This document shows positions 1 through 9,026 of a DNA stretch of 64,000 nt, in pieces. Origin of the DNA: Metabacillus litoralis (GTDB taxonomy: Bacteria; Bacillota; Bacilli; Bacillales; Bacillaceae). The notes beneath the pieces are model-generated. The model ran no database searches. It saw nothing but the letters and a program-made list of their open reading frames with translations, and had not been told where the DNA came from. Both the position numbers and the translations under genes were made by a program. Within the stretch, counting starts at the first letter, position 1. Every line of letters begins with the position of its first letter. The DNA lies in contig NZ_CP033043.1 in NCBI RefSeq assembly GCF_003667825.1, positions 187,001 to 251,000 on the forward strand, in the 5' to 3' direction.

Positions 1-1035
1 GTAGCAGCAAAAATACTTTCTACTCATCTTAAAGAAGCCAACATTTTATACTCTAAAACGATTCTTCAGCCAAATGCTCAGGGAGACGTTGTTGCTGATG
101 AAGTAGCATTAATTGAAAGTATGTTAGGTATTCCTCAGGATGTTGATGTTGTAATCGCTGTTGGATCCGGCACAATTCATGATATTGTCAGATTTGCTAG
201 CTTTAAAATGGGGAAACCTTTCATTTCTATTCCAACAGCCCCCTCTGTTGATGGCTTTAACTCTATGGGCGCCCCTGTCATTATTAAGGGTGTAAAAATA
301 ACGTATCAAATGCAATCGCCTCTTGCTGTTTTTGCTGATCTTTCTATCCTTAAACGTGCACCAAAAGAAATGATTGCAGCTGGTTTTGCTGATATGATTG
401 GAAAGTATACCTCGTTAGCCGACTGGAAGTTTTCCCATCTTGTTGCAGATGAACCATACTGTTCCTTGTCTGCACGACTAACACAAGAAGCACTAGAGGG
501 ATGCGCAAATTCTATAGAACAAATCATACAAGCGGAGAAAGATGGAATAAAAATTCTAATGGAATCGCTCATTCAATCAGGTTTAGCCATGCTGTTAGTT
601 GGTCATTCATCACCGGCTTCAGGTGGAGAACATCATCTTTCACATTTCTGGGAAATGGATTTTATAGCGAATGATAAACCGCAGGTTCTTCATGGAGCAA
701 AAGTAGGGGTTTCTACCCAGTTAGTACTAGATTTATACAAGAATCAGATGTTAGAACTTGTTTCCTCGGACGATAGGCTGCAAGAATTATCAACGAATAA
801 AGCAGTCGCAGTACTTAAACAGCAAGATGAGTTAGTTCAAATATTAAAGGCGTTACCACATTCTAGTGATATCGCGGCTATGCTTAAATCATTGCAAGGG
901 GCAGTTACTCCTTCGGATCTTGGTATATCATCGGAACTTGTTTCAGACAGTTTAAGGAAAGCACATAAATTAAGGGATCGTTACACGATGTTAAAGTTTT
1001 GGAATGAGCATGTAGGTTTACACGAATATGTGTAA
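1..1035 (+). CDS. araM: sn-glycerol-1-phosphate dehydrogenase (AraM/EgsA), 5' end missing
   Basis: The frame is open from the first base, so the N-terminus lies outside the window; 344 codons remain. Motifs seen are GSGTIHDI (nucleotide binding), PTAPSVDGF and HSSPASGGEHHLSH, whose histidines fit the metal site of the iron-alcohol-dehydrogenase-like/GldA fold. The family reduces dihydroxyacetone phosphate to sn-glycerol-1-phosphate, in Bacillus for archaeal-type heptaprenylglyceryl lipids, and in B. subtilis the gene lies inside the arabinose operon just before araN. That same position here supports AraM over glycerol dehydrogenase. A strong terminator follows 20 bases after the stop, and araN has its own promoter, so the two may be separate transcripts. 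Confidence 0.9.
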   Translation, partial: VAAKILSTHLKEANILYSKTILQPNAQGDVVADEVALIESMLGIPQDVDVVIAVGSGTIHDIVRFASFKMGKPFISIPTAPSVDGFNSMGAPVIIKGVKITYQMQSPLAVFADLSILKRAPKEMIAAGFADMIGKYTSLADWKFSHLVADEPYCSLSARLTQEALEGCANSIEQIIQAEKDGIKILMESLIQSGLAMLLVGHSSPASGGEHHLSHFWEMDFIANDKPQVLHGAKVGVSTQLVLDLYKNQMLELVSSDDRLQELSTNKAVAVLKQQDELVQILKALPHSSDIAAMLKSLQGAVTPSDLGISSELVSDSLRKAHKLRDRYTMLKFWNEHVGLHEYV

Positions 1036-1055
1036 ACGACAAAGAATATGTAAAA

Positions 1056-1096
1056 AAGACCAAAATCTATGAATTTATGGATTTTGGTCTTTTTTT
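1056..1096 (+). terminator. Rho-independent terminator after araM
   Basis: AAGACCAAAATC pairs with GATTTTGGTCTT around a short loop and is followed by seven T. It separates araM from the araN promoter region. Confidence 0.88.
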
Positions 1097-1193
1097 CTGA
1101 ATTTTTAATCACCACAAGTTCATAAATGGTATATTAGAGAAAAAGGCAGAAAAACGTAGAAAAACGTCGTATCATTGCCGGAAAATCACACAC

Positions 1194-1201
1194 GTACGTA
1201 C
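1194..1201. promoter_or_regulatory. AraR-like operator half of the araN control region
   Basis: The palindrome GTACGTAC sits in an ACAC...ATAT context. Its core matches the TGTACGTACA-type AraR box known from Bacillus. Its centre is 65 bp upstream of the second AraR-like box in this promoter. Confidence 0.45.
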
Positions 1202-1251
1202 ATATAAATCGCTTTGTGCAAATATGTGCAAAAAAACTGTTAAAAAAGTTG

Positions 1252-1280
1252 TTGACATGTACGAACAGGTGTAATAATAT
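1252..1280 (+). promoter_or_regulatory. araN promoter with AraR-like box in the spacer
   Basis: TTGACA (1252-1257) is followed 17 bases later by TAATAT (1275-1280), a vegetative sigma-A-type arrangement. TGTACGAACA at 1258-1267 lies in the spacer and resembles the AraR box, so repressor binding would block polymerase. Bound repressor at this box and the box at 1194 could form a loop. Confidence 0.6.
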
Positions 1281-1286
1281 AAGATT

Positions 1287-1302
1287 AAAGAAGCGCTTAC
1301 AT
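1287..1302. promoter_or_regulatory. cre-like CcpA site
   Basis: AAAGAAGCGCTTACAT keeps the central AAGCGCTT and the right CA of the cre consensus but lacks TG on the left. It lies just downstream of the araN -10, where CcpA would repress in the presence of glucose. Confidence 0.5.
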
Positions 1303-1391
1303 AACAAAAAGAAAAGCTTGCAAAATATTGATCGTACTCCTTTGTTAAGTAAGTCTCCTTTTCTATCAAATAGCATCTGGGGGGAATAAAA

Positions 1392-2756
1392 GTGTTCAAG
1401 AAATCCAAAAAGAGATTAAGTAGATTCTTATTAGTCAGTATGTTAATTGTTGTTGTAGGAGGAGTCTTAGGTGCTTGTAGCAGCAGTAGTTCAGGCGGCG
1501 GAGCAGAAGATGGGAAAAGCTTAACATTTATGTTTAGTGGTCAACCACAAGAACAAACAGCTTATAAAGCAGTTGTGAAAAAATTCGAAGAAGCAAATCC
1601 TGGAGTAAAGGTTAAAGTTGTTGTAACAGCACCGGACCAATATGATACTAAATTACAGGCAGCAATTGCTGGTAACAGTCTTCCGGATGTTTTCTTCTAT
1701 AATCCTGGTAACTTAAAAGCATATGTTAACTCAGGCGTTTTAAAAGATATTACTGATTTAGTTGAAAATGCTGAAGGTGTAGATTTAACTAAAATTTGGG
1801 AATCTGGTATAAACAAATACCGTTATGATGGAGTTAATATGGGACAAGGTGCTCTATACGGGGTTCCAAAAGATTTAGGGCCATTCGCGTTTGGATACAA
1901 CAAAACAATGTTTGAAGAAGCAGGTATTCCACTTCCTGATCCAGACAAACCATACACTATGGAAGAATTTGTAGAAGTTACAAAGCAATTAACAAAAGAT
2001 ACAGATGGTGATGGGAAGCTTGATCAATGGGGTACAGGACTTAATGTAAACTGGTCATTACAACCATTTGTATGGAGTAATGGAGCAGATTGGTTAGACG
2101 AAACAAATACAAAAGTAACAGTTGATGATCCTAAATTTATTGAAGCATTACAATATTTTGCAGATTTACAAAACGTTCATGGTGTAACACCATCTATTGC
2201 TGAAGCTCAAACACTTGATACGTACCAAAGATGGATGCAAGGACAAATCGGTTTCTTCCCAGTTGGTCCTTGGGATATGCCAGCATACAATGATTTAAAA
2301 TTCGAATATGATTTAGCGCCATGGCCGGTTGGTGAAACTGGTGAAACAAAAGCATGGATCGGTTCTTTAGGAATTGGTGTTTCTGAAAAAACGAAGAATC
2401 CAGAGCTAGCTGCAGAGCTTGCATTATATTTATCAGCTGATGAAGAAGGTCAACAGGCTCTAGTGGATCAGCAGGTACAATTACCTAACAACACTGATGT
2501 AGCTGAAGCATGGGCTGCTGATACATCAATTAAACCAGCTAATAAAGAAGAATTCTTACAGATTATAGGTGAGCATGGACGTGATCTTCCAACGAACTTC
2601 ACTTACACAGGTGAATGGTATGATGAGTTCTTCAAAAATATCCAACCTGTAATTGATGGTGACAAAACAGCTGAAGAATACGTAAAAGAAGCGCAACCTA
2701 AAATGCAAAAATTATTAGATAAAGCAATTGAGCAGGAGAAACAATCTCAGAAATAA
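1392..2756 (+). CDS. araN: Arabino-oligosaccharide ABC transporter, substrate-binding lipoprotein
   Basis: 454 aa, with a GTG start chosen because a TGGGGGG ribosome site lies 7 bases upstream. Residues 1-28 form a lipoprotein signal peptide ending in the lipobox LGAC, with C29 as the lipidated Cys followed by a Ser/Gly-rich linker. The rest is an extracellular solute-binding protein of family 1 (CUT1, MalE-like). Being first in the araN-araP-araQ order and next to araM and arabinofuranosidase genes makes arabino-oligosaccharides the likely ligand, as in B. subtilis AraN. A hairpin directly after the stop probably lets this lipoprotein be made in excess over the permeases. Confidence 0.9.
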   Translation: MFKKSKKRLSRFLLVSMLIVVVGGVLGACSSSSSGGGAEDGKSLTFMFSGQPQEQTAYKAVVKKFEEANPGVKVKVVVTAPDQYDTKLQAAIAGNSLPDVFFYNPGNLKAYVNSGVLKDITDLVENAEGVDLTKIWESGINKYRYDGVNMGQGALYGVPKDLGPFAFGYNKTMFEEAGIPLPDPDKPYTMEEFVEVTKQLTKDTDGDGKLDQWGTGLNVNWSLQPFVWSNGADWLDETNTKVTVDDPKFIEALQYFADLQNVHGVTPSIAEAQTLDTYQRWMQGQIGFFPVGPWDMPAYNDLKFEYDLAPWPVGETGETKAWIGSLGIGVSEKTKNPELAAELALYLSADEEGQQALVDQQVQLPNNTDVAEAWAADTSIKPANKEEFLQIIGEHGRDLPTNFTYTGEWYDEFFKNIQPVIDGDKTAEEYVKEAQPKMQKLLDKAIEQEKQSQK

Positions 2757-2765
2757 TAAAAATAA

Positions 2766-2800
2766 ATAAGGTGCTAGATTTAGCTAGCACCTTATTTTAA
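2766..2800 (+). terminator. Intercistronic terminator/attenuator araN-araP
   Basis: AAGGTGCTAG pairs perfectly with CTAGCACCTT (2769-2778 with 2785-2794), six-base loop, followed by ATTTT. Partial read-through would make more binding protein than permease. Confidence 0.8.
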
Positions 2801-2855
2801 AGTATTAAGCTACTTTATTCGTGTCAGTACCCTTTAAGAGAAATGGGGAGGAAAG

Positions 2856-3746
2856 ATGAAAACTACGTCTAAGCTTTATCGGGAAGAGCGAAGAAATGCC
2901 TATCTATTTATTGCGGCACCAGTTATAGGGTTTTTAGTTTTTATTCTAGTACCTGCGTTATATTCCATTTATGGTTCATTCACAAACTGGAATGGATTAG
3001 GTCAAATGAATTTTATTGGACTTCAGAATTATATTGATTTAATTAGTGATGAGTCCTTCCATAAATCGATGTACAACACATTATTTCTAATGTTAGGTAT
3101 TCCAATTGGTATTATTTTAGCTTTATTACTAGCACTAGGATTAAATAGAGCAATATTTGGGACGCAATTTTTTAGAGTTGTCTATTATATCCCTGTAATC
3201 TCATCCATTGCAGCCGTAGCAATTTTATGGCAATGGGCTTATAACGGTGATTATGGATTGGTAAACCAATTTTTAGAAAAATTAGGAATTGATGGTCCTA
3301 GCTGGTTAATGGATAAAGATACTGTAAAGCCAGCCCTGATTATTATGACTATTTGGAAAGGCCTCGGTTATAGCATGTTATTATATCTTGCTGCTTTACA
3401 AAGTGTGCCAAAAACATATTACGAAGCAGCTACACTTGATGGAGCTAATGCTTTTCAAGTATTTAAGAACATAACTCTTCCAATGGTGAAACCAGTTACG
3501 TTTTTCATTGTTGTAACAAACATTATTGCAGGAGCGCAAATTTTCGTAGAAATCCAAGTTATGACACCGACTGGTGGACCAGAATTTTCATCAGCAACAG
3601 TAGTATTTTATATTTGGCAAAAAGCATTTGGTAACTTTGAAATGGGATATGGCTCTGCAATGGCAGTTGTACTCGGCTTGTTTATTTTTATCGTTACTTT
3701 TATTCAATTTAAATTAAATGAAAAGTCTTCATTTGAACTTGACTAA
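2856..3746 (+). CDS. araP: ABC sugar permease, MalF-type
   Basis: 296 aa with six predicted membrane segments, the first at about residues 15-37. The cytoplasmic EAA loop reads EAATLDGA near residue 190 and would contact the ATPase. The start follows a GGGGAGGAAAG ribosome site. It sits between the binding protein and the second permease, so it is the AraP half of the heterodimeric channel. No ATP-binding subunit is encoded nearby. In B. subtilis the shared ATPase MsmX, encoded elsewhere, energises AraNPQ, and I infer the same arrangement here. Confidence 0.9.
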   Translation: MKTTSKLYREERRNAYLFIAAPVIGFLVFILVPALYSIYGSFTNWNGLGQMNFIGLQNYIDLISDESFHKSMYNTLFLMLGIPIGIILALLLALGLNRAIFGTQFFRVVYYIPVISSIAAVAILWQWAYNGDYGLVNQFLEKLGIDGPSWLMDKDTVKPALIIMTIWKGLGYSMLLYLAALQSVPKTYYEAATLDGANAFQVFKNITLPMVKPVTFFIVVTNIIAGAQIFVEIQVMTPTGGPEFSSATVVFYIWQKAFGNFEMGYGSAMAVVLGLFIFIVTFIQFKLNEKSSFELD

Positions 3747-3771
3747 TATAAGAAAGAAGGGAGTGTAAAGG

Positions 3772-4659
3772 ATGGAAGTTGGAGTAAATGCAAAAGTAGA
3801 AACTAAAACAAAGATGAGATCAGTAAAATCTAGTACAAGAATCACCAATATTATCATTTTCATTTTTCTCTCATTAGGGGCTATTGTTATGGTAGCACCA
3901 CTTATATGGATGTTATCAACATCTTTTAAGGATATTCAAGAAGTATACGCTCTACCACCGGTTTGGATTCCTGAAACATTTGATCCAATAAAATATATTG
4001 AAATTTGGCAAAAAGGCCCATTATTTAGTGGGATTATAAATAGCTTAACTGTTGCGTTATCAGTCACAATAATAGGAACGTTTACATCAAGCTTAGCAGC
4101 ATTTGCATTTGGGAAGTTAAATTTCCCGTATAAAAATCAGATTTTCTTATTACTGTTAACAGCAATGATGATTCCCTATCCAGTTGTCATGATTCCACAG
4201 TTTATGTTCTTCTCTAATATTGGCTGGGTTGATACATTGCTTCCACTTATTGTTCCGGCGATATTTGGTAACATTATTATGATTTTCTTTTTAAGGCAGT
4301 TCTTAACAAGCATTCCGAATTCTATTATAGAAGCAGCTAAGATTGACGGATGCTCTTATTTTAAAATCTTTTATAAGATTATCTTTCCATTAATTAGACC
4401 TGCAGTAGCAGCTCAGTTAATTCTATGGTTTATGACAATCTGGAATGATTATCTAGGACCGATTCTATATTTAAATTCACCAGAGAAACAAACATTACAA
4501 CTTGTAATCGCTAACTTCAACTCAACTTTTGCTATCCAAAGTGATTACCCATTAATCATGGCAGCATCTGTTGTGTCACTATTACCAATGCTAATCGTGT
4601 TTATTATCTTCCAGAAACAAATTATTGAGTCTGTTGCTATTTCAGGTGTAAAAGGATAA
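3772..4659 (+). CDS. araQ: ABC sugar permease, MalG-type
   Basis: 295 aa with six membrane segments and the EAA loop EAAKIDGC near residue 184. The N-terminal 25 residues are Lys/Thr/Ser-rich and cytoplasmic. The ATG follows GGGAGTGTAAAGG, 25 bases after the araP stop, so the two permeases are co-translated. It forms the second half of the arabino-oligosaccharide channel. Family and gene order are clear; the substrate is inferred from the surrounding arabinan genes. Confidence 0.9.
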   Translation: MEVGVNAKVETKTKMRSVKSSTRITNIIIFIFLSLGAIVMVAPLIWMLSTSFKDIQEVYALPPVWIPETFDPIKYIEIWQKGPLFSGIINSLTVALSVTIIGTFTSSLAAFAFGKLNFPYKNQIFLLLLTAMMIPYPVVMIPQFMFFSNIGWVDTLLPLIVPAIFGNIIMIFFLRQFLTSIPNSIIEAAKIDGCSYFKIFYKIIFPLIRPAVAAQLILWFMTIWNDYLGPILYLNSPEKQTLQLVIANFNSTFAIQSDYPLIMAASVVSLLPMLIVFIIFQKQIIESVAISGVKG

Positions 4660-4688
4660 AGAATCATACAACATTAAAACATCATGTA

Positions 4689-4722
4689 AGGTGGCTCATT
4701 TACTATAATTGTAGCCACTTTT
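4689..4722 (+). terminator. Weak intercistronic hairpin araQ-abf
   Basis: GTGGCT (4691-4696) pairs with AGCCAC (4713-4718) and is followed by four T. The loop is long (16 bases), so it is more likely an attenuator or mRNA 3' stabiliser than a full stop. Confidence 0.5.
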
Positions 4723-4750
4723 CCTTTACTTAAAAAAAGGAGGAAAAAAG

Positions 4751-6247
4751 ATGAAGCGTGTTAGTTATTTTGCAGATAAAAATTATAAAATCGGTGAAGT
4801 TGACCCTAAGTTATTCGGTTCTTTCATTGAACATCTAGGTCGTGCAGTTTACACAGGGATTTATGAGCCAGAACATCCTCTTGCAGATGAAGATGGATTT
4901 AGAAAAGATGTAATGGATCTTGTAAAGGAACTTAATGTACCGATTGTCCGTTATCCAGGCGGAAACTTCTTATCTGGTTATGACTGGACAGATGGTATCG
5001 GTCCTAAAGAAAATAGACCAACAAGGCTTGATCTTGCATGGAGAACAACAGAAACAAATGAAGTTGGAATCGATGAGTTTATGAAATGGGCGAACAAGTC
5101 CAATATTGAAGCAATGTTAGCGGTTAATTTGGGAACAGGTACACCAAAAGAAGCTGGTAACCTTGTTGAGTATACCAATCACCCAGGAAATACATATTGG
5201 AGTGATCTTCGTATTCAGAATGGTCAAAAAGATCCTTATAACGTAAAAGTCTGGTGTTTAGGAAATGAAATGGACGGACCTTGGCAAATTGGTCAATTAA
5301 ATGCTGAAGACTATGGGAAAAAGGCAAGAGAAGCAGCGAAGATCATGAAATGGGTTGATCCTACAATAAAACTAGTTGCATGTGGTAGCTCGACTGCAGA
5401 AATGCCAACATTCCCTGAATGGGACCGTGTTGTTTTAGAGCATTTATACGAACATGTTGATTATATTTCTTGCCATCGTTATTACGAAAATCTTGGTAAT
5501 ATTAATGATTTCCTAGGTTCTTTTGCAGATATGGATCACTTTATTAAAACAATTGCTAGCACAGCAGACTATGTACAAGCAAAAAATCGAAGTAAAAAGA
5601 AAATGTACATTTCTTTTGATGAATGGAATGTATGGTATCAAAAGAAGGTGGAATTAAAAGATTGGGAGATAGCCCCACCTATTTTAGAAGACAATTATTC
5701 ATTGTTAGATTCACTAGTTTTTGGTGGACTATTATGTACCCTATTACAGCATGTTGACAGAGTCAAAATGGCGTCCCTTGCTCAATTGGTGAATGTTATC
5801 GCACCAATTTTCACTCAAAAAGGTGGCCCTGCCATTAAGCAAGCAATCTTCTATCCTTTCTATCAAGTATCCAATTTCGGAAGAGGGGTAGTGTTGAATT
5901 CCCTAGTAGAATCACCAAAGATTGAAACGAATAAGCACGGTGAAATTCCGTTAGTGCAATCATCAACAACTTATAATTCAGTTGACAATACGTTAAGTAT
6001 CTTCGCGCTAAACTGCTCTGAGGATGATGACTTTGTCCTTGATGCACAATTCCGATCCTTTGGTCAGGTGAAAGTCATCGAACATTTGGTCATGGATGGA
6101 ACGAATCTTGATGCGACTAATACTTTTGAAACTCCTGATAATGTGAAACCTAGTCAAATTGATTCTACGAGCAAAACGGGCGATCACTTAGAAATTAAGC
6201 TGCCAAAAATGTCGTGGAACATGATCAGATTACAATGTGAATCCTAA
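4751..6247 (+). CDS. abfA: Alpha-L-arabinofuranosidase, GH51 (first copy)
   Basis: 498 aa with no signal peptide, so cytoplasmic. GH51 hallmarks are RYPGGNF near 67, acid/base E173 in LGNEMDGPW, and nucleophile E291 in ISFDEWN. The (beta/alpha)8 barrel is followed by the usual C-terminal beta domain. It removes terminal arabinofuranose from imported arabino-oligosaccharides. Ribosome site AAAGGAGG precedes ATG. It is only distantly similar to the second GH51 copy at 13124 (RYPGGNF versus RWPGGCF, GNEMDG versus GNENWG), so the two look like old paralogues with different linkage or chain-length preference rather than a recent duplication. Confidence 0.93.
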   Translation: MKRVSYFADKNYKIGEVDPKLFGSFIEHLGRAVYTGIYEPEHPLADEDGFRKDVMDLVKELNVPIVRYPGGNFLSGYDWTDGIGPKENRPTRLDLAWRTTETNEVGIDEFMKWANKSNIEAMLAVNLGTGTPKEAGNLVEYTNHPGNTYWSDLRIQNGQKDPYNVKVWCLGNEMDGPWQIGQLNAEDYGKKAREAAKIMKWVDPTIKLVACGSSTAEMPTFPEWDRVVLEHLYEHVDYISCHRYYENLGNINDFLGSFADMDHFIKTIASTADYVQAKNRSKKKMYISFDEWNVWYQKKVELKDWEIAPPILEDNYSLLDSLVFGGLLCTLLQHVDRVKMASLAQLVNVIAPIFTQKGGPAIKQAIFYPFYQVSNFGRGVVLNSLVESPKIETNKHGEIPLVQSSTTYNSVDNTLSIFALNCSEDDDFVLDAQFRSFGQVKVIEHLVMDGTNLDATNTFETPDNVKPSQIDSTSKTGDHLEIKLPKMSWNMIRLQCES

Positions 6248-6276
6248 GATTTTACTAACTATAAGGAGAGATTACT

Positions 6277-7248
6277 ATGTCAGAATGCACAATTAAAAAT
6301 CCACTTATTGAGCAACGTGCGGATCCTTGGGTTTATAAACATACAGATGGTTACTATTATTTCACTGCCTCTGTTCCTGAGTATGACAGAATTGAGCTGC
6401 GTCGATCGCAAACAATTGAAGGATTAACAAATGCAGATGCAAAGGTTGTATGGGTAAAACATGAGAGCGGTTTAATGAGCGCAAATATATGGGCACCGGA
6501 AATTCACTATATCGATGAAAAGTGGTACATCTATTATGCGGCTGCGAGAACCTCTGAAACGAATGATGGTTTATTTGACCACCGTATGTTTGTTCTTGAA
6601 AATTCATCGGCTAATCCATTAGAAGGTGAATTTATTGAAAAAGGTCAAATAAAAACGAAATGGGAATCCTTTGCATTAGATGCGACTTCTTTTGAACATA
6701 AAGGTATTAGATATTTAGTGTGGGCACAAAAGGATCCAGAGATTTTTGGAAACTCAAACATGTACATTTCTGAAATGGAAAATCCATGGACACTTAAAGG
6801 TGAACAAGTCTGTATTACAACACCTGAATATGATTGGGAAAAAATAGGCTTCTTAGTAAATGAGGGAGCTGCAGTATTAAAGCGCAATGGCAGAATATTT
6901 ATTACTTTCTCAGCAAGTGCAACAGATTTTAATTATTGTATGGGAATATTAACAGCCGATGAAAATAGTGATCTATTAGATCCTGCTTCTTGGCACAAAA
7001 CGCCTGAACCTGTTTTTGTTACATCAGAAGAAACAGGACAATATGGACCAGGTCATAATAGTTTCACAGTATCTGAGGACGGAACACAAGATATTCTCGT
7101 TTATCACGCAAGAAATTATAAAGAAATTGAAGGTGACCCACTGTATGATCCGAACAGACATACACGAGTTCAGCCAATTTCCTGGAATGAAGATGGAACA
7201 CCCCACTTTGGTGTACCAGTTCCTGATGCTAAAAAAGTAAATAATTAA
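6277..7248 (+). CDS. Intracellular GH43 exo-arabinofuranosidase (subfamily 26-like)
   Basis: 323 aa, single five-bladed propeller domain, no signal peptide. The catalytic triad candidates are D16 in QRADPWV, D135 in ALDATSF and E196 in VNEGAAV. The opening NPLIEQRADPWVYKH resembles exo-1,5-alpha-L-arabinofuranosidases of GH43 subfamily 26, from memory of that family rather than a search. It would trim arabino-oligosaccharides inside the cell together with the GH51 enzymes. It starts 29 bases after the first GH51 gene with ribosome site AAGGAGA, so it is in the same operon. Confidence 0.82.
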   Translation: MSECTIKNPLIEQRADPWVYKHTDGYYYFTASVPEYDRIELRRSQTIEGLTNADAKVVWVKHESGLMSANIWAPEIHYIDEKWYIYYAAARTSETNDGLFDHRMFVLENSSANPLEGEFIEKGQIKTKWESFALDATSFEHKGIRYLVWAQKDPEIFGNSNMYISEMENPWTLKGEQVCITTPEYDWEKIGFLVNEGAAVLKRNGRIFITFSASATDFNYCMGILTADENSDLLDPASWHKTPEPVFVTSEETGQYGPGHNSFTVSEDGTQDILVYHARNYKEIEGDPLYDPNRHTRVQPISWNEDGTPHFGVPVPDAKKVNN

Positions 7249-7255
7249 GAAATAG

Positions 7256-7282
7256 GAAAGGCTGAAGTATATTCAGCCTTTC
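7256..7282 (+). terminator. Intercistronic hairpin between the GH43 genes
   Basis: GAAAGGCTGAA pairs perfectly with TTCAGCCTTTC around GTATA. No real T-run follows, so it may stabilise the upstream mRNA 3' end instead of terminating. Confidence 0.55.
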
Positions 7283-7321
7283 TGTATGTAGATGAAGAAG
7301 ATAGTAGGTTAAGTAATTAGA

Positions 7322-7420
7322 TTATCACTTTATTTTGATGGAATTTTTATCGACGAACTAGAAAAAACACTAGGAAAGAATAATCCTTTGGAAAGGTATA
7401 AATCAAGAGTGAAAAAGTGA
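7322..7420 (+). pseudogene. Possible gene remnant upstream of the second GH43 gene
   Basis: A short open stretch with coding-like composition (contains FDGIFIDELEKTLG and ends at TGA 7418-7420) follows an in-frame stop at 7311-7313 and has no good start or ribosome site. It may be the tail of a deleted gene. I recognise no family, and chance is possible. Confidence 0.15.
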
Positions 7421-7429
7421 GGGATAAAT

Positions 7430-8761
7430 ATGTTGTTTCCACAAGAACCAGTAAAATATGACTTGTACGATCAATTAATTACAGATCAAGAAGAATTATG
7501 GACAATCCATAATGTCCATGATCCTGCATTATATAAAGATGGAGATACTTATTATGTTTTTTCAACAGATGCAAAAGTAGGAGGCGTGCCTAAAGGAGGC
7601 ATACAAGTTCGGAAATCTAAGGACCTAGTCAACTGGGAATGGGTCGGTCATGCATTTGATACTATTCCTAAAGATGCCTACGATTGGACTGGTGCAAAGG
7701 GATTATGGGCGCCTGACGTAACAAAATATGGAGATACCTATTATTTGTATTATGCTGCTTCGCAATTTGGAAAAAACCAATCATTTATAGGTGTTGCAAC
7801 AAGTAAATCAATTGAAGGTCCGTGGGAAGATCAAGGTGAGGTTATTAAAACAAAACAAGGCGAAAGTGAGCCAAATGCAATTGATCCGAATATCACGTTT
7901 GATGATGAAGGAAATCCATGGATGGTATACGGGTCCTTTTTTGGTGGGATTTATGTTGCTCGTATAGATGAGAATACTGGAAAATTAAAGGAGAAGGGCA
8001 ATGGAACCTTAATTTCTAAGAGACATCTTTCAGTTGAGGGAGCTGTTGAAGGGCCTTATATTGTCTACCATCCTACTTTTAAAAAATATTACTTATTTGT
8101 ATCATATGATTCGTTATTTAAAGATTACCATATACGTGTTGCAAGAGCAGATAAAATCGAAGGACCTTATTTAGATAGTAATGGAAACGAAATGACCAAT
8201 ATTGATTTGCCTCCAAATGAAGTTGGGATGAAAGTGCTGGGAGGATATAAATTTGGTAAAGAAGAAGGTTGGATTGGGCCTGGACATAATTCGGTATTAA
8301 AAGATGGTGAAGACTATTATGTTTGTCACCATGCAAGAGGTGAGAGGACCGGAAAACATCACGCACTTCATATTAGAAGAATTCTTTGGACGGATGATGG
8401 ATGGCCATTAATATCTCCAGAAAGATATGCAGGTGAAAAGGAGCAACCAGTTAATTCAACATTTATGGTTGGAAATTGGGAGATTATTCACATGGATAAC
8501 AAATACCATGAGCAAATACAATCGGAATCACTTCATCTGTTATTTGACGGCAGGTTTGAGGGCTCGAAGGATGGATATTGGTCACATAAAGGGGAAAATC
8601 ATTTTGAGTTTTTCTTGAATTCTAACAATGGAACTTACCAAGTGTTAGTATTGGCAGCTTGGGATTGGACTTTATGGAGACCGACTATGGTATTTGCAGG
8701 GAAAAATTCTAATGGGGATGTAATTGTAGGGAAAAAAGTAGAAAAATCACCAAACTTGTAA
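7430..8761 (+). CDS. GH43 endo-1,5-alpha-L-arabinanase, AbnB-like, without signal peptide
   Basis: 443 aa. The propeller occupies about residues 25-335, with catalytic candidates D31 (HDPAL), D152 (AIDPN) and E207 (VEGPY). The last 100 residues form a beta-rich C-terminal domain like that attached to B. subtilis AbnB. Unlike B. subtilis AbnB the N-terminus is hydrophilic (MLFPQEPVKYD), so the enzyme should be cytoplasmic and act on imported oligomers. The start follows GTGAGGGATAA. It is the last gene before the araB promoter; no clear terminator follows. Confidence 0.87.
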   Translation: MLFPQEPVKYDLYDQLITDQEELWTIHNVHDPALYKDGDTYYVFSTDAKVGGVPKGGIQVRKSKDLVNWEWVGHAFDTIPKDAYDWTGAKGLWAPDVTKYGDTYYLYYAASQFGKNQSFIGVATSKSIEGPWEDQGEVIKTKQGESEPNAIDPNITFDDEGNPWMVYGSFFGGIYVARIDENTGKLKEKGNGTLISKRHLSVEGAVEGPYIVYHPTFKKYYLFVSYDSLFKDYHIRVARADKIEGPYLDSNGNEMTNIDLPPNEVGMKVLGGYKFGKEEGWIGPGHNSVLKDGEDYYVCHHARGERTGKHHALHIRRILWTDDGWPLISPERYAGEKEQPVNSTFMVGNWEIIHMDNKYHEQIQSESLHLLFDGRFEGSKDGYWSHKGENHFEFFLNSNNGTYQVLVLAAWDWTLWRPTMVFAGKNSNGDVIVGKKVEKSPNL

Positions 8762-8835
8762 GGATGAATTTTTGCTGATTTATAAATTTTTAATACAAAA
8801 ATACAACAATTTCTTAGAAAATAATGAAATTTGTA

Positions 8836-8863
8836 TTGAAAAATATGAAATAAGTGCTAAAAT
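8836..8863 (+). promoter_or_regulatory. araB promoter
   Basis: TTGAAA (8836-8841), 16-base spacer, then TAAAAT (8858-8863) preceded by TGC, an extended -10. Both AraR-like boxes lie downstream, giving a leader of about 155 bases before araB. Confidence 0.55.
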
Positions 8864-8873
8864 TTAATTAAGG

Positions 8874-8885
8874 TTATACGTATAA
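8874..8885. promoter_or_regulatory. AraR-like operator 1 of araBDA
   Basis: TTATACGTATAA is a perfect 12-bp palindrome with the TACGTA core of AraR boxes. It begins about 10 bases after the -10 of the araB promoter, where bound repressor would block initiation. Confidence 0.55.
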
Positions 8886-8943
8886 GTTAAAATTTTTAGT
8901 ATTATTAACTAAGTTGTATAAGAGATTGTAATGATTATCTCAA

Positions 8944-8958
8944 ATTTGTACGTATGAT
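8944..8958. promoter_or_regulatory. AraR-like operator 2 of araBDA
   Basis: ATTTGTACGTATGAT closely matches the Bacillus AraR box ATTTGTACGTACAAAT. Its centre is 72 bp from operator 1, close to seven helical turns, suiting cooperative binding or looping. Confidence 0.65.
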
Positions 8959-9026
8959 AATAATAAATTATTAATAAATTGATAGTTTAATAAAAAATGT
9001 AGCTGGAAGAGTCGGGGGGATTTTAA

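Noticed and set aside
1134..1408. Overlapping short - strand frames before araN
   Set aside because: They cover the araN promoter, AraR-like box and cre site and have Phe/Cys/Tyr-rich low-complexity translations.
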